DNA from: Actinomadura sp. BRA 177
GTDB lineage: Bacteria > Actinomycetota > Actinomycetes > Streptosporangiales > Streptosporangiaceae
Reading direction: 5' to 3'
Assembly (NCBI RefSeq): GCF_013372625.1
Contig: NZ_JABXFD010000326.1
Coordinates: forward strand, 1-42,098
Length of the DNA stretch: 42,098 bases
This document shows positions 24,515 through 32,859 of this stretch, one piece after another. Positions within the stretch are counted from its first letter, which is position 1. The number at the start of each line of letters is the position of its first letter. The position numbers and the translations under genes were made by a program. The notes under the pieces were generated by a model. The model worked only from the letters and a program-made list of their open reading frames with translations. It made no database searches and was not told where the DNA came from.

Positions 24515-25923
24515 GTGCTCCCTAGTGGCGAGGTGGACGGGTCGAGAGGAGGCATGGGCTTACCGGTGAGGGCAGCGGTGAGCAGTGCTTCGCCGGGCGT
24601 CATCCCTTGGCCGAGGTAGCGCCAGTGCGCAATCACAAGGACCTGGTCGTCGTCGAAGGGCAGACGACCGGTCGTGATCTCGTCAGCGTGTTCGCGCTGG
24701 CTGTGTTCGATGCGTGCGGCGCGCAGGCGGCCGAGGGTGGTGGAGTAGCGGCGGGATTTGGTGGAGAAGTGGCCGCGGAAGCCGAGCATGTGGGCCCACT
24801 CGGCGAGGCGCAGCCCGGCGTATTCCTCGATTGCAGCCAGGCGCAGGCATTCGGCGATGAGCCGCCGCGCGTGGCCGGACACGGGGAGGTCGGCTAGGTC
24901 GTCGGTGGGGCGTATGCGGCGGTCGAGGGTGCCGACGCATTCGGCGGCCTTGGTGGCGTATTTGGCGATGTAGCCCGCCACCGCGCTATCCGTCAGTTCC
25001 CCCGAGGTGGTGATGGGGCGTACGTCGATCTGTGAGCCCCACACGTGCTCTGTGGCCGGGACGTCCCCGGCCGCAGGAGTCGACACCGTGACCGCGCCCG
25101 CCGCGTGGTCCACGGCCGCCTTGAGCAGGTCGAGGGACGCCCAGGCCGGAGGCGGAGCGTCGGGGCCGCCGGGTCCGTCGAGGCGGATGACCGCGTGGAA
25201 GTGGACCAGGCCGCGCCGCTGATATTCGGCGACCTTGGCGAACGAGACCGTGAGCACGTCCCGCAGGTCGGACACCCGCAGGCCCGCCGACCGCGCGACG
25301 TACCGGCGGAAGGCCAGGGTGAACCGGCGCCATAGTTCCGGGGCGTGCGCGTTCCACAGCACGGCCCCGGCGTAGTCGAAGCAATCGGGGCAGATCGGTT
25401 GCCCGAGTCGCGGGTCCCCATCGGAGTGCCGGACGGTGCAGGACACCGGCCGCCCATGCGGGCACGTCCCGCCACCCCGCCGAGGACGGCAGGCCACCAC
25501 GCCCCCGCCCTTACCGGTACGCCGGGTGTGGACCGGGCCGAAGGAGGGCGCGGTCAGGGTGACGAACGCCGCCGGATGCGCCGTGACAGTGTCCGGGACG
25601 CCCTTGCCGCCGACCAGGCCCGCGCGGACGAGTTGGTAGGTGTCGGCGCGGTAGGTCTCGGCGCAGGCCGGGCATCGGGACGCGCGCCGGGTTTTGCAGG
25701 CCACCCGCAGCGCCCCGCCCGGTTCCCGCGCAGTGGAGTAGTGGCGCAGGATCTCGCCGGTCTGCGGGTCCAAGTGAGTGACGCGGCCACGCAGGTGGAC
25801 CGGTTGGGCACAGCCCCCGGTGGAGTGCGCGCGGCGCGCCCAGGCCTTGAAGTCGGCCCGGTTGTACCGGTTGGCCATGTCGCGGGCTGCAACACCGGTG
25901 ATGAGTGGTGCCGGGTCGGGCAT
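24508..25923 (-). CDS. repSA: RepSA-type rolling-circle replication initiator
   Basis: A 471-residue replication initiator like RepSA of pSAM2. Such proteins nick the double-strand origin and drive rolling-circle replication of the excised circle. Seen: an N-terminal Cys pair (SRCPACAET) and further Cys/His pairs (CPHGRPVSC, CPDCFDY) suggesting zinc sites. HUH endonuclease motifs follow: VTLTAPSFGPVH (motif 1), GLVHFHAVIRLDG (metal-binding HFH at 241-243) and YIAKYATKAAE (catalytic tyrosines at about 318 and 322). Length is typical for the family. Start ATG 25923 has GAGGAG about 13 bases upstream. It begins 94 bases after the next upstream small gene in the operon. Confidence 0.92.
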   Translation of the reverse strand: MPDPAPLITGVAARDMANRYNRADFKAWARRAHSTGGCAQPVHLRGRVTHLDPQTGEILRHYSTAREPGGALRVACKTRRASRCPACAETYRADTYQLVRAGLVGGKGVPDTVTAHPAAFVTLTAPSFGPVHTRRTGKGGGVVACRPRRGGGTCPHGRPVSCTVRHSDGDPRLGQPICPDCFDYAGAVLWNAHAPELWRRFTLAFRRYVARSAGLRVSDLRDVLTVSFAKVAEYQRRGLVHFHAVIRLDGPGGPDAPPPAWASLDLLKAAVDHAAGAVTVSTPAAGDVPATEHVWGSQIDVRPITTSGELTDSAVAGYIAKYATKAAECVGTLDRRIRPTDDLADLPVSGHARRLIAECLRLAAIEEYAGLRLAEWAHMLGFRGHFSTKSRRYSTTLGRLRAARIEHSQREHADEITTGRLPFDDDQVLVIAHWRYLGQGMTPGEALLTAALTGKPMPPLDPSTSPLGSTC

Positions 25924-26016
25924 GATTGGGCGGGTCTCCTCGTCCGTTTCAGGCGGGTGGTGGGATGGCCCGGCGTGGCCGCGGATGCTTGCCGGCGATA
26001 GCGGCCACGCCGGGGG

Positions 26017-26160
26017 TTAGAAGGCGGTGGTGAACCGCGCGAGGGCATCGGCGACCAGGGCCAGGCCGCCGACGATGGCGCGGACGGCGTGCGCGGCCCG
26101 TTCGGGTTGGCGGCCCAGGACGAGCCAGAAGCAGATGAAGGCGCAGCGGCGCAGGGACAT
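26017..26160 (-). CDS. Small AICE protein, 47 residues
   Basis: A short protein (MSLRRCAFICFWLVLGRQPE, then AAHAVRAIVGGLALVADALA) with two hydrophobic stretches, perhaps membrane-associated. ATG 26160 has GAGGGGAC about six bases upstream. It lies 12 bases after the stop of the small zinc-ribbon gene and upstream of rep, on the same strand. Function unknown; comparable small genes are common between spd and rep genes in these elements. Confidence 0.55.
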   Translation of the reverse strand: MSLRRCAFICFWLVLGRQPERAAHAVRAIVGGLALVADALARFTTAF

Positions 26161-26172
26161 CGGGACGTCCCC

Positions 26173-26328
26173 TCAGACGGTGTGGCCGTGGCCGTTGCAG
26201 TCGGGGCAGGTGGAGCCGTCGGAGGCGACCCCGCCCCCGCCGCACGTCCCGCACACCCAGCCGAGGACCAGCCCGACGAGCCGGACGAGGATGGGCAGCG
26301 GTCGCGGGTGGCCGGTACGGGCGCGCAT
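26173..26328 (-). CDS. Small zinc-ribbon protein, 51 residues
   Basis: The N-terminal half is a hydrophobic helix (LPILVRLVGLVLGWV). The C-terminal half has a CGTCGG knuckle and a CPDCNGHGH knuckle, forming a DnaJ-like four-Cys zinc ribbon. ATG 26328 overlaps the upstream stop by one base (TGATG), so translation is coupled to the preceding gene. Function unknown. Confidence 0.65.
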   Translation of the reverse strand: MRARTGHPRPLPILVRLVGLVLGWVCGTCGGGGVASDGSTCPDCNGHGHTV

Positions 26329-26756
26329 CAGGCCGCCTGCCCGGTGTCCTGGCCGCCGTTCTGGTCGTCCTGGTGGGTGTCGTCGAGGGTGATGTTGTCG
26401 CGGTAGCTGGTCTCGGCGCGGTACTGGTGGCGGCGGCGTTCGGGGATGTGGACCATGCGGTAGGTGATGCGGTCGAAGGTGCGGGTGGCGATGTAGTGGC
26501 CGCCCCGGTGGGTGTCGTCGGTGACCTCGACGTCCAGGAGCGCCGCCGTCCAGTCGACCAGCGCGACGGCCGCAGCGTCGTCCATGTTGCGGACGCTGAA
26601 GGTGAGGTTGTAGCCGTACTCCTCGACGGGCACGGCCGGGTTGGCCTCCAGGAAGTCGGCGAGGGCGCGCAGGCCGGTGATGGTCTGGTGGCGGGCGAAC
26701 AGGTCGCCGGGCACGATCGGGGTCGTCTGGCCGGTCGGGTGGGTGTGGGTGGTCAT
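26328..26756 (-). CDS. Uncharacterised AICE protein, 142 residues
   Basis: A soluble protein without a recognised domain. It has an alpha/beta look: ITGLRALADFLEANPAVPVE, then YNLTFSVRNMDDAAAVALVDW and a final acidic, Gln/Asp-rich tail. ATG 26756 is supported by GGAGGAAA a few bases upstream, so longer frames to 26912 are not needed. It is coupled by TGATG overlap to the zinc-ribbon gene downstream and starts 19 bases after the DUF2637 gene. Its conserved place in the transfer/replication operon suggests a plasmid-maintenance or spread role (inference). Confidence 0.7.
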   Translation of the reverse strand: MTTHTHPTGQTTPIVPGDLFARHQTITGLRALADFLEANPAVPVEEYGYNLTFSVRNMDDAAAVALVDWTAALLDVEVTDDTHRGGHYIATRTFDRITYRMVHIPERRRHQYRAETSYRDNITLDDTHQDDQNGGQDTGQAA

Positions 26757-26775
26757 GGCGGTTTCCTCCAGCGGG

Positions 26776-27609
26776 TCAGGCGAGGGATGCGGTTTCGGTG
26801 CGGAGTTGGCGAAGCAGGTCGGAGGCGAGCTGGTTGGACACCCCCAGGCGTGCGCGCAGCGCGTCACGGGTGATCGGCCGCCCGTGCTCGGTTTGGTGTT
26901 CGGCGACGACACGGCGCGCGAACTCGACGAGCGGTCCGTCCGGACCCGGCGAGGACGAGGCGGACGGCGTCGAGGCGGAGTGTTTGGCGGGGACGGGGAT
27001 GGAGGTCTGGCCGTCCTGCTCGTCCTCGTCCCGCTCGGTGGTGTGGTGCTGGACGGCCGGGACGGCGGCGGCGACCGTGGGCCGCTCGTTCTCCCACACC
27101 ACCCACGGCGACGAGACCGAGGACGGTACGGACGAACGCGCCGAGGAAGGCGGCGGGGACGGCGTCGAGGCCGAGGGCGGGCGGCCGAAGGAGTCCGGGA
27201 CCGGCGAGGGACGAGCCGCAGCAGCAGGGCCGGCCTTGCGGCGTTCCAGCATCGACACCGCGACCAGGAACGCGCCCGCCGGAGTGCCCGCGGTGATCCA
27301 GCCCCAGACCGACGGGTCGGCCTGCGCCAGGTTCGCGGCCAGCGACAGCAGGATCCCGCCGACCAGGACGACGGTCGGCCACGACAGCCGCCCGGTTGCC
27401 CGTCCGGTGCTCTTGTCCCGCTGCCGCTCCCCGGCCGCCATCACGCATGTCAGGTCGATGCACACCGCGATAGCCCAGGCCATCCAGCCCCGTTGACCGT
27501 GCTCGGTAGCCGTGTCGCGGATGTGGGTGAAGGAGCCCGCCGCCGCGATGCCCGCCAGGACCACCACCGGCCCCGAGTCGGCGACCGCACCGAGAATGCG
27601 CCGGGTCAT
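26776..27609 (-). CDS. DUF2637 membrane protein
   Basis: A 277-residue protein with an N-terminal membrane domain of DUF2637 type: four hydrophobic segments between about residues 10 and 125, with AWAIAVCIDLTCVMAAGERQ as the family signature. A long Ser/Pro-rich linker (130-215) follows. The C-terminal helical domain looks like a small HTH (RPITRDALRARLGVSNQLAS). DUF2637 proteins are frequent in actinomycete conjugative elements and are often placed among Spd (spread) proteins or transfer accessories. Its start codon overlaps the stop of the preceding gene (ATGA), so expression is coupled. Confidence 0.8.
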   Translation of the reverse strand: MTRRILGAVADSGPVVVLAGIAAAGSFTHIRDTATEHGQRGWMAWAIAVCIDLTCVMAAGERQRDKSTGRATGRLSWPTVVLVGGILLSLAANLAQADPSVWGWITAGTPAGAFLVAVSMLERRKAGPAAAARPSPVPDSFGRPPSASTPSPPPSSARSSVPSSVSSPWVVWENERPTVAAAVPAVQHHTTERDEDEQDGQTSIPVPAKHSASTPSASSSPGPDGPLVEFARRVVAEHQTEHGRPITRDALRARLGVSNQLASDLLRQLRTETASLA

Positions 27610-27920
27610 GCCGCCCGCCCCGAGGTGATGAAGGCCAGGAGCGCGGCCAGTTCGACGTCACACCGGTGCGCGTCCGCCCAGTCGTCGACCTCGCCGCAGC
27701 AGGACGAGGCGAACGACTCGGCGCAGCGCTGGCAGCGAGCGATGTGCAGGGAGCGGAACTCGTCCCACTCGACGCCGACCGGCCACACGTCCCAGGACGA
27801 CACCGCCGAGGACGAGCGGGACGGGGACGAGGACGACGAGGCGTACGGCGAGGACGGGGACGGGACGGCGACGAACCGGGGGCGAGGACGGGGACGAAGG
27901 ACACGGACGCGGGCGACCAT
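27606..27920 (-). CDS. Small Cys-rich AICE protein, 104 residues
   Basis: Starts at ATG 27920 with GGAGG seven bases upstream. The N-terminal half is basic and Ser/Pro-rich. The C-terminal half has CQRCAESFASSCCGEVDDW and a following HRC, a plausible zinc-binding cluster. The stop overlaps the DUF2637 start (ATGA). No domain is recognised. The 106 bases between this gene and the translocase gene upstream hold no further gene. Confidence 0.65.
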   Translation of the reverse strand: MVARVRVLRPRPRPRFVAVPSPSSPYASSSSSPSRSSSAVSSWDVWPVGVEWDEFRSLHIARCQRCAESFASSCCGEVDDWADAHRCDVELAALLAFITSGRAA

Positions 27921-28026
27921 CGGGCAGCCTCCAGGACGGGTTTCGGGCATGGGTCGGGTAGGGACATGGCGCGATCGAGGGCTCACACCGAGCCGAGAGA
28001 GAAGGAAGGAGAGGAAGTCGGGGCGG

Positions 28027-29367
28027 TTAGGCGGCCGGGTGGACGACGGGGACGGAGCCGACGAGGGCATCCCAGTCCGGGGTCAGGTGCGCCCAGTCGC
28101 GCGCCGCCTGCTCGGCCTCGCACTCGGGGACGAACACTGAGCGGGCACGGTGCCAAGCGCCGTCTTGACCGGCCACGACGCATACACCGGGTGTCTCGGC
28201 GGGGATGGCGCGGGCGGCGTCGAGGGCGGCCGGGTCGAGGTCGCCGAGGGTCATGTTGGCGGTTTCGGGGTCGTTGACCCGGTGGCACACCCGCCCCGAC
28301 AGTTGCGCACGCAGCGCGGTGACGCCAGGTCCCAAGTCGGAGCCGATGCGCTGCCCGCACACGATCAGGTGGACGGCGAACGCCCGTCCGAGCTGGGCCA
28401 GGCGCAGCAGCGCGGTAGCCGTCCGCGACACCTCCTCTTTCTCAGACTTGTCGGCCATCAGGAACAACTCGGCGACCTCGTCCACCAGGACCACGACCGG
28501 GACCGGCCGCAGGTGTTCGGGCAGGGTCCAGACGTTGCGGGCACCGTGCGCGCGGCAGGTGGCCATGCGGTTCTCGACCTCGCCGACCAGATCCGACAGC
28601 AGGTCGACCGACTCTTTACGGGTGGTGGCCAGCGCCGACAGACGCGGCATGTACGGAGTGAACTCCACGCCGCCCTTGAGGTCGAAGCCGACCAGCGCGA
28701 CCGGTTGGGGAGCCAGGTCACGAATGACGGCGTTGGCAAGGTTCGACTTGCCGGACTGTGTCGCCCCGGCGTTGAGCCAGTGCGGCACCGCGCGGAAGTC
28801 CATCACCCACTCGTGCCCGTTCTCCAGCCTGCCCGGCCGCACCCGCAGCAGTTCCACGGGCGCCGGCGACAGCGTCACCTCGGTGAGCGGGTCACGCATC
28901 GTCGCCCACAGCGTCACGTAACCGGGCCGCACGTCGACCACCCGTACCGAGTGGACGCGCCAGGCGTGCGCGATCCCCTCCGCCGCCTTCTCATAGTCCG
29001 CCGGGACCTGGCCATCGTGCAGGCGTAGCCGCATGCGCCAGCCGAGCCGGGTCGGACGCAGCAGACCGAGGCGGGGAGCGCGCTCGACGTCGACCCGCCG
29101 CACCCGCCGCTTCTGCTCGACCACCGTCGCGGCGTTGCGGGCCGCCGGGCCGACGACCGGGACGGCGTCGAGGGTGAGCCGGAACCGCCGCCGGTTACGG
29201 GTCAGTCGACAGCCGGAGGCGACGTGATGCCACGTCAGGTACACCAACGCCGCACGCGCAGGGAAGGCGACGCCGTACCAGAACGAGGCCGGGTGGTATC
29301 GGCGCCAGGCCCAGAGCCCGGCCGCCGCAGCGGCCAGGACCCCGAGCACCAGGAGCAGGTCAGTCAT
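28027..29367 (-). CDS. FtsK/SpoIIIE-type DNA translocase, conjugative transfer protein (TraB/TraSA-like)
   Basis: A 446-residue membrane-anchored ATPase that moves double-stranded DNA between mycelia, the single essential transfer protein of AICEs. Two N-terminal transmembrane segments (LLLVLGVLAAAAAGLWAW and WYGVAFPARAALVYLTW). Walker A GATQSGKS at 201-208, Walker B VVVLVDEVAE at 291-300, and a RecA-like core with FDLKGGVEF and LIVCGQRIGSDL. The C-terminal region is short, where TraB proteins place the winged helix that reads 8-bp repeats at the clt site. It lies 14 bases downstream of the SCO3933-family gene. KorSA-type repressors usually silence this operon. Confidence 0.9.
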   Translation of the reverse strand: MTDLLLVLGVLAAAAAGLWAWRRYHPASFWYGVAFPARAALVYLTWHHVASGCRLTRNRRRFRLTLDAVPVVGPAARNAATVVEQKRRVRRVDVERAPRLGLLRPTRLGWRMRLRLHDGQVPADYEKAAEGIAHAWRVHSVRVVDVRPGYVTLWATMRDPLTEVTLSPAPVELLRVRPGRLENGHEWVMDFRAVPHWLNAGATQSGKSNLANAVIRDLAPQPVALVGFDLKGGVEFTPYMPRLSALATTRKESVDLLSDLVGEVENRMATCRAHGARNVWTLPEHLRPVPVVVLVDEVAELFLMADKSEKEEVSRTATALLRLAQLGRAFAVHLIVCGQRIGSDLGPGVTALRAQLSGRVCHRVNDPETANMTLGDLDPAALDAARAIPAETPGVCVVAGQDGAWHRARSVFVPECEAEQAARDWAHLTPDWDALVGSVPVVHPAA

Positions 29368-29381
29368 GACCGGGCCGCCGT

Positions 29382-29768
29382 TCAGGCCACGTCCGCCGAA
29401 GCGGACGTACCCGACGAGCCCGACGAGGAGGCCGAGGGCGGGGCGACCGAGGAGACGGGCGCGATGCGGTCGGCGCGGTAGGCCACACCCCAGCGCTTCT
29501 CACCACCGAGCACCGCTTCCCACGGGAACGCCACCAGCCCCACCGGGGTCACGACCTCGCCGATCGTCACCGACTGGTCGCCGGTCAACGCGACGTTGAG
29601 CAGGTCGACCCGCCCGGAGGCGTCGGCGGCCGACAGGCCGACGGTGAACACCGTGTGCCCGTTGCGGTCGGTCTTGACCTCGCCCGTGTCCTGGTTGACC
29701 AGCTTGGGGCGCGGCGGCGAGACGCACACGAATGTCAGCGCCGACACGTCCACCGGGATGTTGCGCAT
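29382..29768 (-). CDS. SCO3933-family regulatory protein
   Basis: A 128-residue protein matching the SCO3933 family found at the head of transfer operons of Streptomyces integrative elements. Seen: MRNIPVDVSALTFVCVSPPR, then KLVNQDTGEVKTDRNG and LLNVALTGDQSVTIGEVVTP. It is an all-beta-looking domain with a Ser-rich tail. Start ATG 29768 has GGAGG six bases upstream. It is the first gene of the leftward operon (transfer to integrase) and is preceded by an AT-rich operator/promoter at 29790-29820. Its precise role is not known. Confidence 0.8.
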   Translation of the reverse strand: MRNIPVDVSALTFVCVSPPRPKLVNQDTGEVKTDRNGHTVFTVGLSAADASGRVDLLNVALTGDQSVTIGEVVTPVGLVAFPWEAVLGGEKRWGVAYRADRIAPVSSVAPPSASSSGSSGTSASADVA

Positions 29769-29795
29769 GGAGAACCTCCGAGATCCAACGAACTA

Positions 29796-29820
29796 CTTAG
29801 ACAACATAGTCTGCTTAGAC
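29796..29820. promoter_or_regulatory. Operator region of the transfer operon
   Basis: CTTAGAC occurs twice, starts 18 bases apart, with a GTCTG arm between that pairs partly with the first copy. The AT-rich stretch lies between the SCO3933-family gene and the divergent GntR gene, where a KorSA-like repressor would bind. Confidence 0.5.
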
Positions 29821-29905
29821 GGCCAAGCTGTCAAGGCAGCCATGGTTTTCTTGGCGGGTCGGGTGTGCTGAACTTGAGTGGGAGCCCCCGACGGAAGGCA
29901 GATGA

Positions 29906-30301
29906 GTGGTCGAGAGGACCGGACGGCCCGGATACCTGCAGATAGCCGATGACCTGCGGCAACAGATCCGGGACGGACGCCTTGCCGCCGGGCAGGCCCT
30001 ACCGTCGACGGCCCGACTCCGCGAGGAGTACGAGGTATCCGCCGGAGTCGTGAAGGCCGCCATCAGCGTGTTGCGGACCGAAGGCGTCGTGATCGGCCAG
30101 CAGGGCAAGGGAGTATTCGTCCGCGACCAGGCCGACGCACGCCCACCCAGCCAGGCCGCGCCGACGACCGGCGAGGACGACGTGACGATGAAGCAGCTCA
30201 CGGAAGTACTCGCCGCCGTCCGCGATCTGGGAGAGCGCGTCGCCCGGATCGAGCGGACCGTCTTTCCAGAGCCTCCGCAAGCTGGTCAGTCCGGCAAATG
30301 A
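29906..30301 (+). CDS. GntR-family regulator (KorSA-like)
   Basis: A 131-residue GntR-type repressor. The winged HTH is clear: PGYLQIADDLRQQIRDGRLA, then LPSTARLREEYEVSAGVVKA and GKGVFVRD. The C-terminal part is short, with a coiled coil (MKQLTEVLAAVRDLGERVAR) and no large effector domain, so it probably dimerises through the coil. Start GTG 29906 has GGAAGG about eight bases upstream. It diverges from the transfer operon, as KorSA does in pSAM2, and would silence it in the integrated state. Confidence 0.87.
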   Translation: MVERTGRPGYLQIADDLRQQIRDGRLAAGQALPSTARLREEYEVSAGVVKAAISVLRTEGVVIGQQGKGVFVRDQADARPPSQAAPTTGEDDVTMKQLTEVLAAVRDLGERVARIERTVFPEPPQAGQSGK

Positions 30302-30374
30302 GCTCGTCCAACTCGGCAAGAATCAGCTCCAACTGTTCCCGCGGAGTTCGCCCCTGCTCGCCGCTGCCCGCCAC
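30198..30374 (-). CDS. Possible small coiled-coil protein, 58 residues, antisense to the GntR 3' end
   Basis: The frame from GTG 30374, with GGGAGG nine bases upstream, reads GRTPREQLELILAELDELIC and RTDQLAEALERR, a plausible amphipathic helix. It overlaps the last 104 bases of the GntR gene on the other strand, which itself encodes a coiled coil, so mirror coding may explain the pattern. A weak call. Confidence 0.25.
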   Translation of the reverse strand: MAGSGEQGRTPREQLELILAELDELICRTDQLAEALERRSARSGRRALPDRGRRRVLP

Positions 30375-30477
30375 CGGTGATCGCCTCCCGCCATGATCTG
30401 TTCTCTCGTTCGGCACACCGATATTTCAGTGCAGGAGACGCCTCTAGCCCATCACTAATGCATCATCGGGTTCTTTC

Positions 30478-30496
30478 ACGTCCGTTTATACGTCCG
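30478..30496. promoter_or_regulatory. Direct repeat upstream of the first HTH-kinase gene
   Basis: ACGTCCG occurs at 30478 and 30490 with TTTAT between. It sits in the 270-bp AT-richer gap before the kinase gene, which otherwise holds only the weak antisense ORF. Confidence 0.3.
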
Positions 30497-30571
30497 CTTT
30501 CACACCCCCATGGCAGACGCTCGGTACATGCCCATATGTGCCGACATCTGCGGCGAAACGGAAGGCCACGA

Positions 30572-31606
30572 ATGACCACGACCAAGCAGCGTCCCGGTTG
30601 GCAGCCCACCAGACTGCGCGAACGCCGAGAGACTCACGGCCTCAGCCTGGAGGCCGCCGGAGACAAGTTGCGCGTGGTCGCCGAGCGAGGAGGGCTCAAG
30701 GTCGCGGCGAACTTCCAGACGCTATGGGGCCACGAGAGCGGCAGTATGTACCCAGGCCCGCACTACCGCCGCGCCTACTGCCTCCTGTACGAGGCCACCG
30801 AGCCTGAGCTTGGCTTTCGTCTGCCGCTCCCCGGCGAGGAGTCCGGAGACCTCACGCTCCCGCTCCCCGCCCCGCTCAGCCCCGCGGCCACCGAGGACGC
30901 CGCTAACACCATTACGCAGGGGCTCGACCGCGTCTCCGACCAGACGCAGCGCCGGGACCCCACCGCCGGCGACGCCCTCAAGGCCCGCGTGGTCAGCGCA
31001 TGGCGAGGCCGCGCGATGAGCGGCAGCATCGGCACGACCACACTCGTCCTGGTCGGAGGCTACGCCGGATCAGGAAAAACCGAGTTCGCGCGCTTTCTGG
31101 GCGACGTGTCCGGATGGGCTTTCCTGGACAAGGACTCGATCACCCGTCGCCTCACCGAACGCCTACTGATCTCCTTGGACGGCGACCCGCACGACCGCCA
31201 CACCGACCTCTACCTAAAGGAGGTCAGGCCGCTTGAATACAAATGCCTCATGGACACTGCAAACGACAACATCGATTGCGGCATATCCACCATCCTCGCC
31301 GCCCCGTTCATCGCCGAACTGAACGACGAGGCATGGCTAGGACGCCTCACCAACCGCTGCAAGGCCAAGGGCGTCGACGTCGCCGTGATCTGGGTCCGGT
31401 GCGACGTCGACTCCATGCGCGAGTACATCGAGTTCCGCGACGCCCCGCGCGACGCCTGGAAGCTGGCGAACTGGGACCAGTACGCCGCCGGACTCAACAC
31501 CGACACCAGCCCGCCCGGCGTACACCTCACCGTCGACAACCGCCTAGGCGCGGCAATCAGCATCGCCGACCAGACACGCGAGGCCCTGCGTAGGGTTCTG
31601 CCATGA
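30572..31606 (+). CDS. HTH - P-loop kinase fusion (AAA_33/zeta-like), copy 1
   Basis: A 344-residue protein. Residues 10-85 look like a divergent XRE-type DNA-binding domain (PTRLRERRETHGLSLEAAGD, then NFQTLWGHESG). A Pro/Leu-rich linker follows. Residues 155-344 form a P-loop kinase with Walker A GGYAGSGKT (162-170), then FLDKDSITRRL, and HDRHTDLY. This resembles AAA_33/zeta-toxin-type kinases. ATG 30572 is set by GGAAGG upstream. The stop overlaps the next gene by four bases (ATGA). The kinase half is, by eye, about three quarters identical to that of the gene at 33239-34171. A fused regulator-kinase suggests a self-controlled toxin-like or nucleotide-modifying system (inference). Confidence 0.75.
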   Translation: MTTTKQRPGWQPTRLRERRETHGLSLEAAGDKLRVVAERGGLKVAANFQTLWGHESGSMYPGPHYRRAYCLLYEATEPELGFRLPLPGEESGDLTLPLPAPLSPAATEDAANTITQGLDRVSDQTQRRDPTAGDALKARVVSAWRGRAMSGSIGTTTLVLVGGYAGSGKTEFARFLGDVSGWAFLDKDSITRRLTERLLISLDGDPHDRHTDLYLKEVRPLEYKCLMDTANDNIDCGISTILAAPFIAELNDEAWLGRLTNRCKAKGVDVAVIWVRCDVDSMREYIEFRDAPRDAWKLANWDQYAAGLNTDTSPPGVHLTVDNRLGAAISIADQTREALRRVLP

Positions 31607-32193
31607 CCAGCCCCGGTGTGATCCTGTACGGCCCGCCGACCAGCGGCAAGGACACCACCACGGCCGAACTGTCCCGCCAAGACGACCGGTACGCCCTACT
31701 GCCCAAACTCAAGACCGGCACCGGCCGAAGCGCCGGCTACCGACTCGTCTCAGACGCCGAACGCGAGACGCTCCGCAGCGCGGGCCGCCTGGTCGTCGAG
31801 ACCCGCCGCTACGGCAACGTCTACGCCATCGACCGCGACGACATTGCCGCCCTGGTCGACGCCGACCGTATCCCCGTCGCCCACATGGGCAACGTCGCCG
31901 ACCTTCAACGCCTACGCGCCGCCGTCCCGCTCGCTTGGACGAGCGTCCTGTTGTGGGTCCCGCGCGAAGTCTGCGCCAAGCGCTCAGAGCACCGAGGCGA
32001 CCCCGACACCCCCAAGCGCCTCCGGGCATGGGACGAGACCCTTGCCGACCTACGAGCCACCGCCGCCACGCCGGTCTTCAACACGATCATTCACACCGAC
32101 GACACCGACGCCCGCGAGACGGCCCGCCGCATCATCACCACCGTGACAGCCGACCCCGGCGAGCCCATCACCATCCCGGCCGACCTCCTATAG
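31603..32193 (+). CDS. Guanylate-kinase-like P-loop phosphotransferase
   Basis: A 196-residue P-loop protein with Walker A GPPTSGKDT near residues 10-18. It then has KLKTGTGRSAGYRLVSDAER (resembling the GMP-binding region of guanylate kinases) and YGNVYAIDRDDI. A C-terminal helix closes the fold. The length matches guanylate kinases, but the DTTT after the P-loop and the divergent lid suggest another substrate. Its start overlaps the stop of the HTH-kinase gene (ATGA), so both are made together. The host should have its own housekeeping guanylate kinase elsewhere, so this copy is probably specialised cargo. Confidence 0.75.
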   Translation: MTSPGVILYGPPTSGKDTTTAELSRQDDRYALLPKLKTGTGRSAGYRLVSDAERETLRSAGRLVVETRRYGNVYAIDRDDIAALVDADRIPVAHMGNVADLQRLRAAVPLAWTSVLLWVPREVCAKRSEHRGDPDTPKRLRAWDETLADLRATAATPVFNTIIHTDDTDARETARRIITTVTADPGEPITIPADLL

Positions 32194-32254
32194 AGGACCG
32201 CGCGGCAGGGCCGTCCACGACACCCCAGCCGTCTACCCTGCCGCGCGGCCGCCC

Positions 32255-32440
32255 TCACGGCCACGGCCACCCGTCCGGAGACTCGATAGCCCTAGCCAGC
32301 TCTCGCAGCGACAACGCCTCCACCAGACGCCACCGCCCACACGCGGGCACCAGCGCCCAATACGCCCGAGTGTACGGACCCCACCAGCACGGCACCCCGA
32401 AGCGCGCCCCGATCTCGTCCAGCGAGGCCCCGCCGCTCAT
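32255..32440 (-). CDS. Small unknown protein, 60 residues
   Basis: Reads SGGASLDEIGARFGVPCWWG, then YTRAYWALVPACGRWRLVEA and a final SLRELARAIESPDGWPWP. It is rich in Trp and Tyr. ATG 32440 overlaps the upstream stop by one base (TGATG), so it is translated by coupling. It is the last gene of a three-gene minus-strand run lying between the two HTH-kinase genes. No family recognised. Confidence 0.6.
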   Translation of the reverse strand: MSGGASLDEIGARFGVPCWWGPYTRAYWALVPACGRWRLVEALSLRELARAIESPDGWPWP

Positions 32441-32859
32441 CACGGACCGTCCGCGCCCGCAGACGGGCACGCCGCAGTCACCCACGGGAGCAGCAACGCC
32501 GATACCTCGGACGCGGCCAGGTCCACATGGCTGCACGGCGCGAGCAGGTCACCGGTACTCGACCGGAACCACCACCCGCCATCACCGCGGACAACCGTGA
32601 TGCTGTCCCCGATACACGGCACAGCCGACGAGTACACCCGCAGCATCACCAGCGACCCGCCATACCGGCGTTGCGCCACCCACCCCTCACGCCGCAGCGC
32701 CCGCCGCAACCGATCCAGCAGCAGACGCGACCGCCAGGGCCGAGGCGACACGGCCAGTGCATCCGGGGGGATAAGCACCGACCGCGCCGCCTCAGCCCCC
32801 TCCTTTGGGGCCGCCCCGGTGGCGACCCCGTCCGGTGATGGCAGGGGAGCCGGAACCAT
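32440..32859 (-). CDS. Unknown protein, 139 residues
   Basis: The N-terminal third is low complexity. The remainder has RSRLLLDRLRRALRREGWVA, then GGSLVMLRVYSSAVPCIGDS and ITVVRGDGGWWFRSSTGDLL, a small beta-rich domain with paired Trp. ATG 32859 overlaps the upstream stop by one base (TGATG). The stop overlaps the start of the following gene the same way. It belongs to the three-gene coupled run 33095-32255. Function unknown. Confidence 0.65.
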   Translation of the reverse strand: MVPAPLPSPDGVATGAAPKEGAEAARSVLIPPDALAVSPRPWRSRLLLDRLRRALRREGWVAQRRYGGSLVMLRVYSSAVPCIGDSITVVRGDGGWWFRSSTGDLLAPCSHVDLAASEVSALLLPWVTAACPSAGADGP

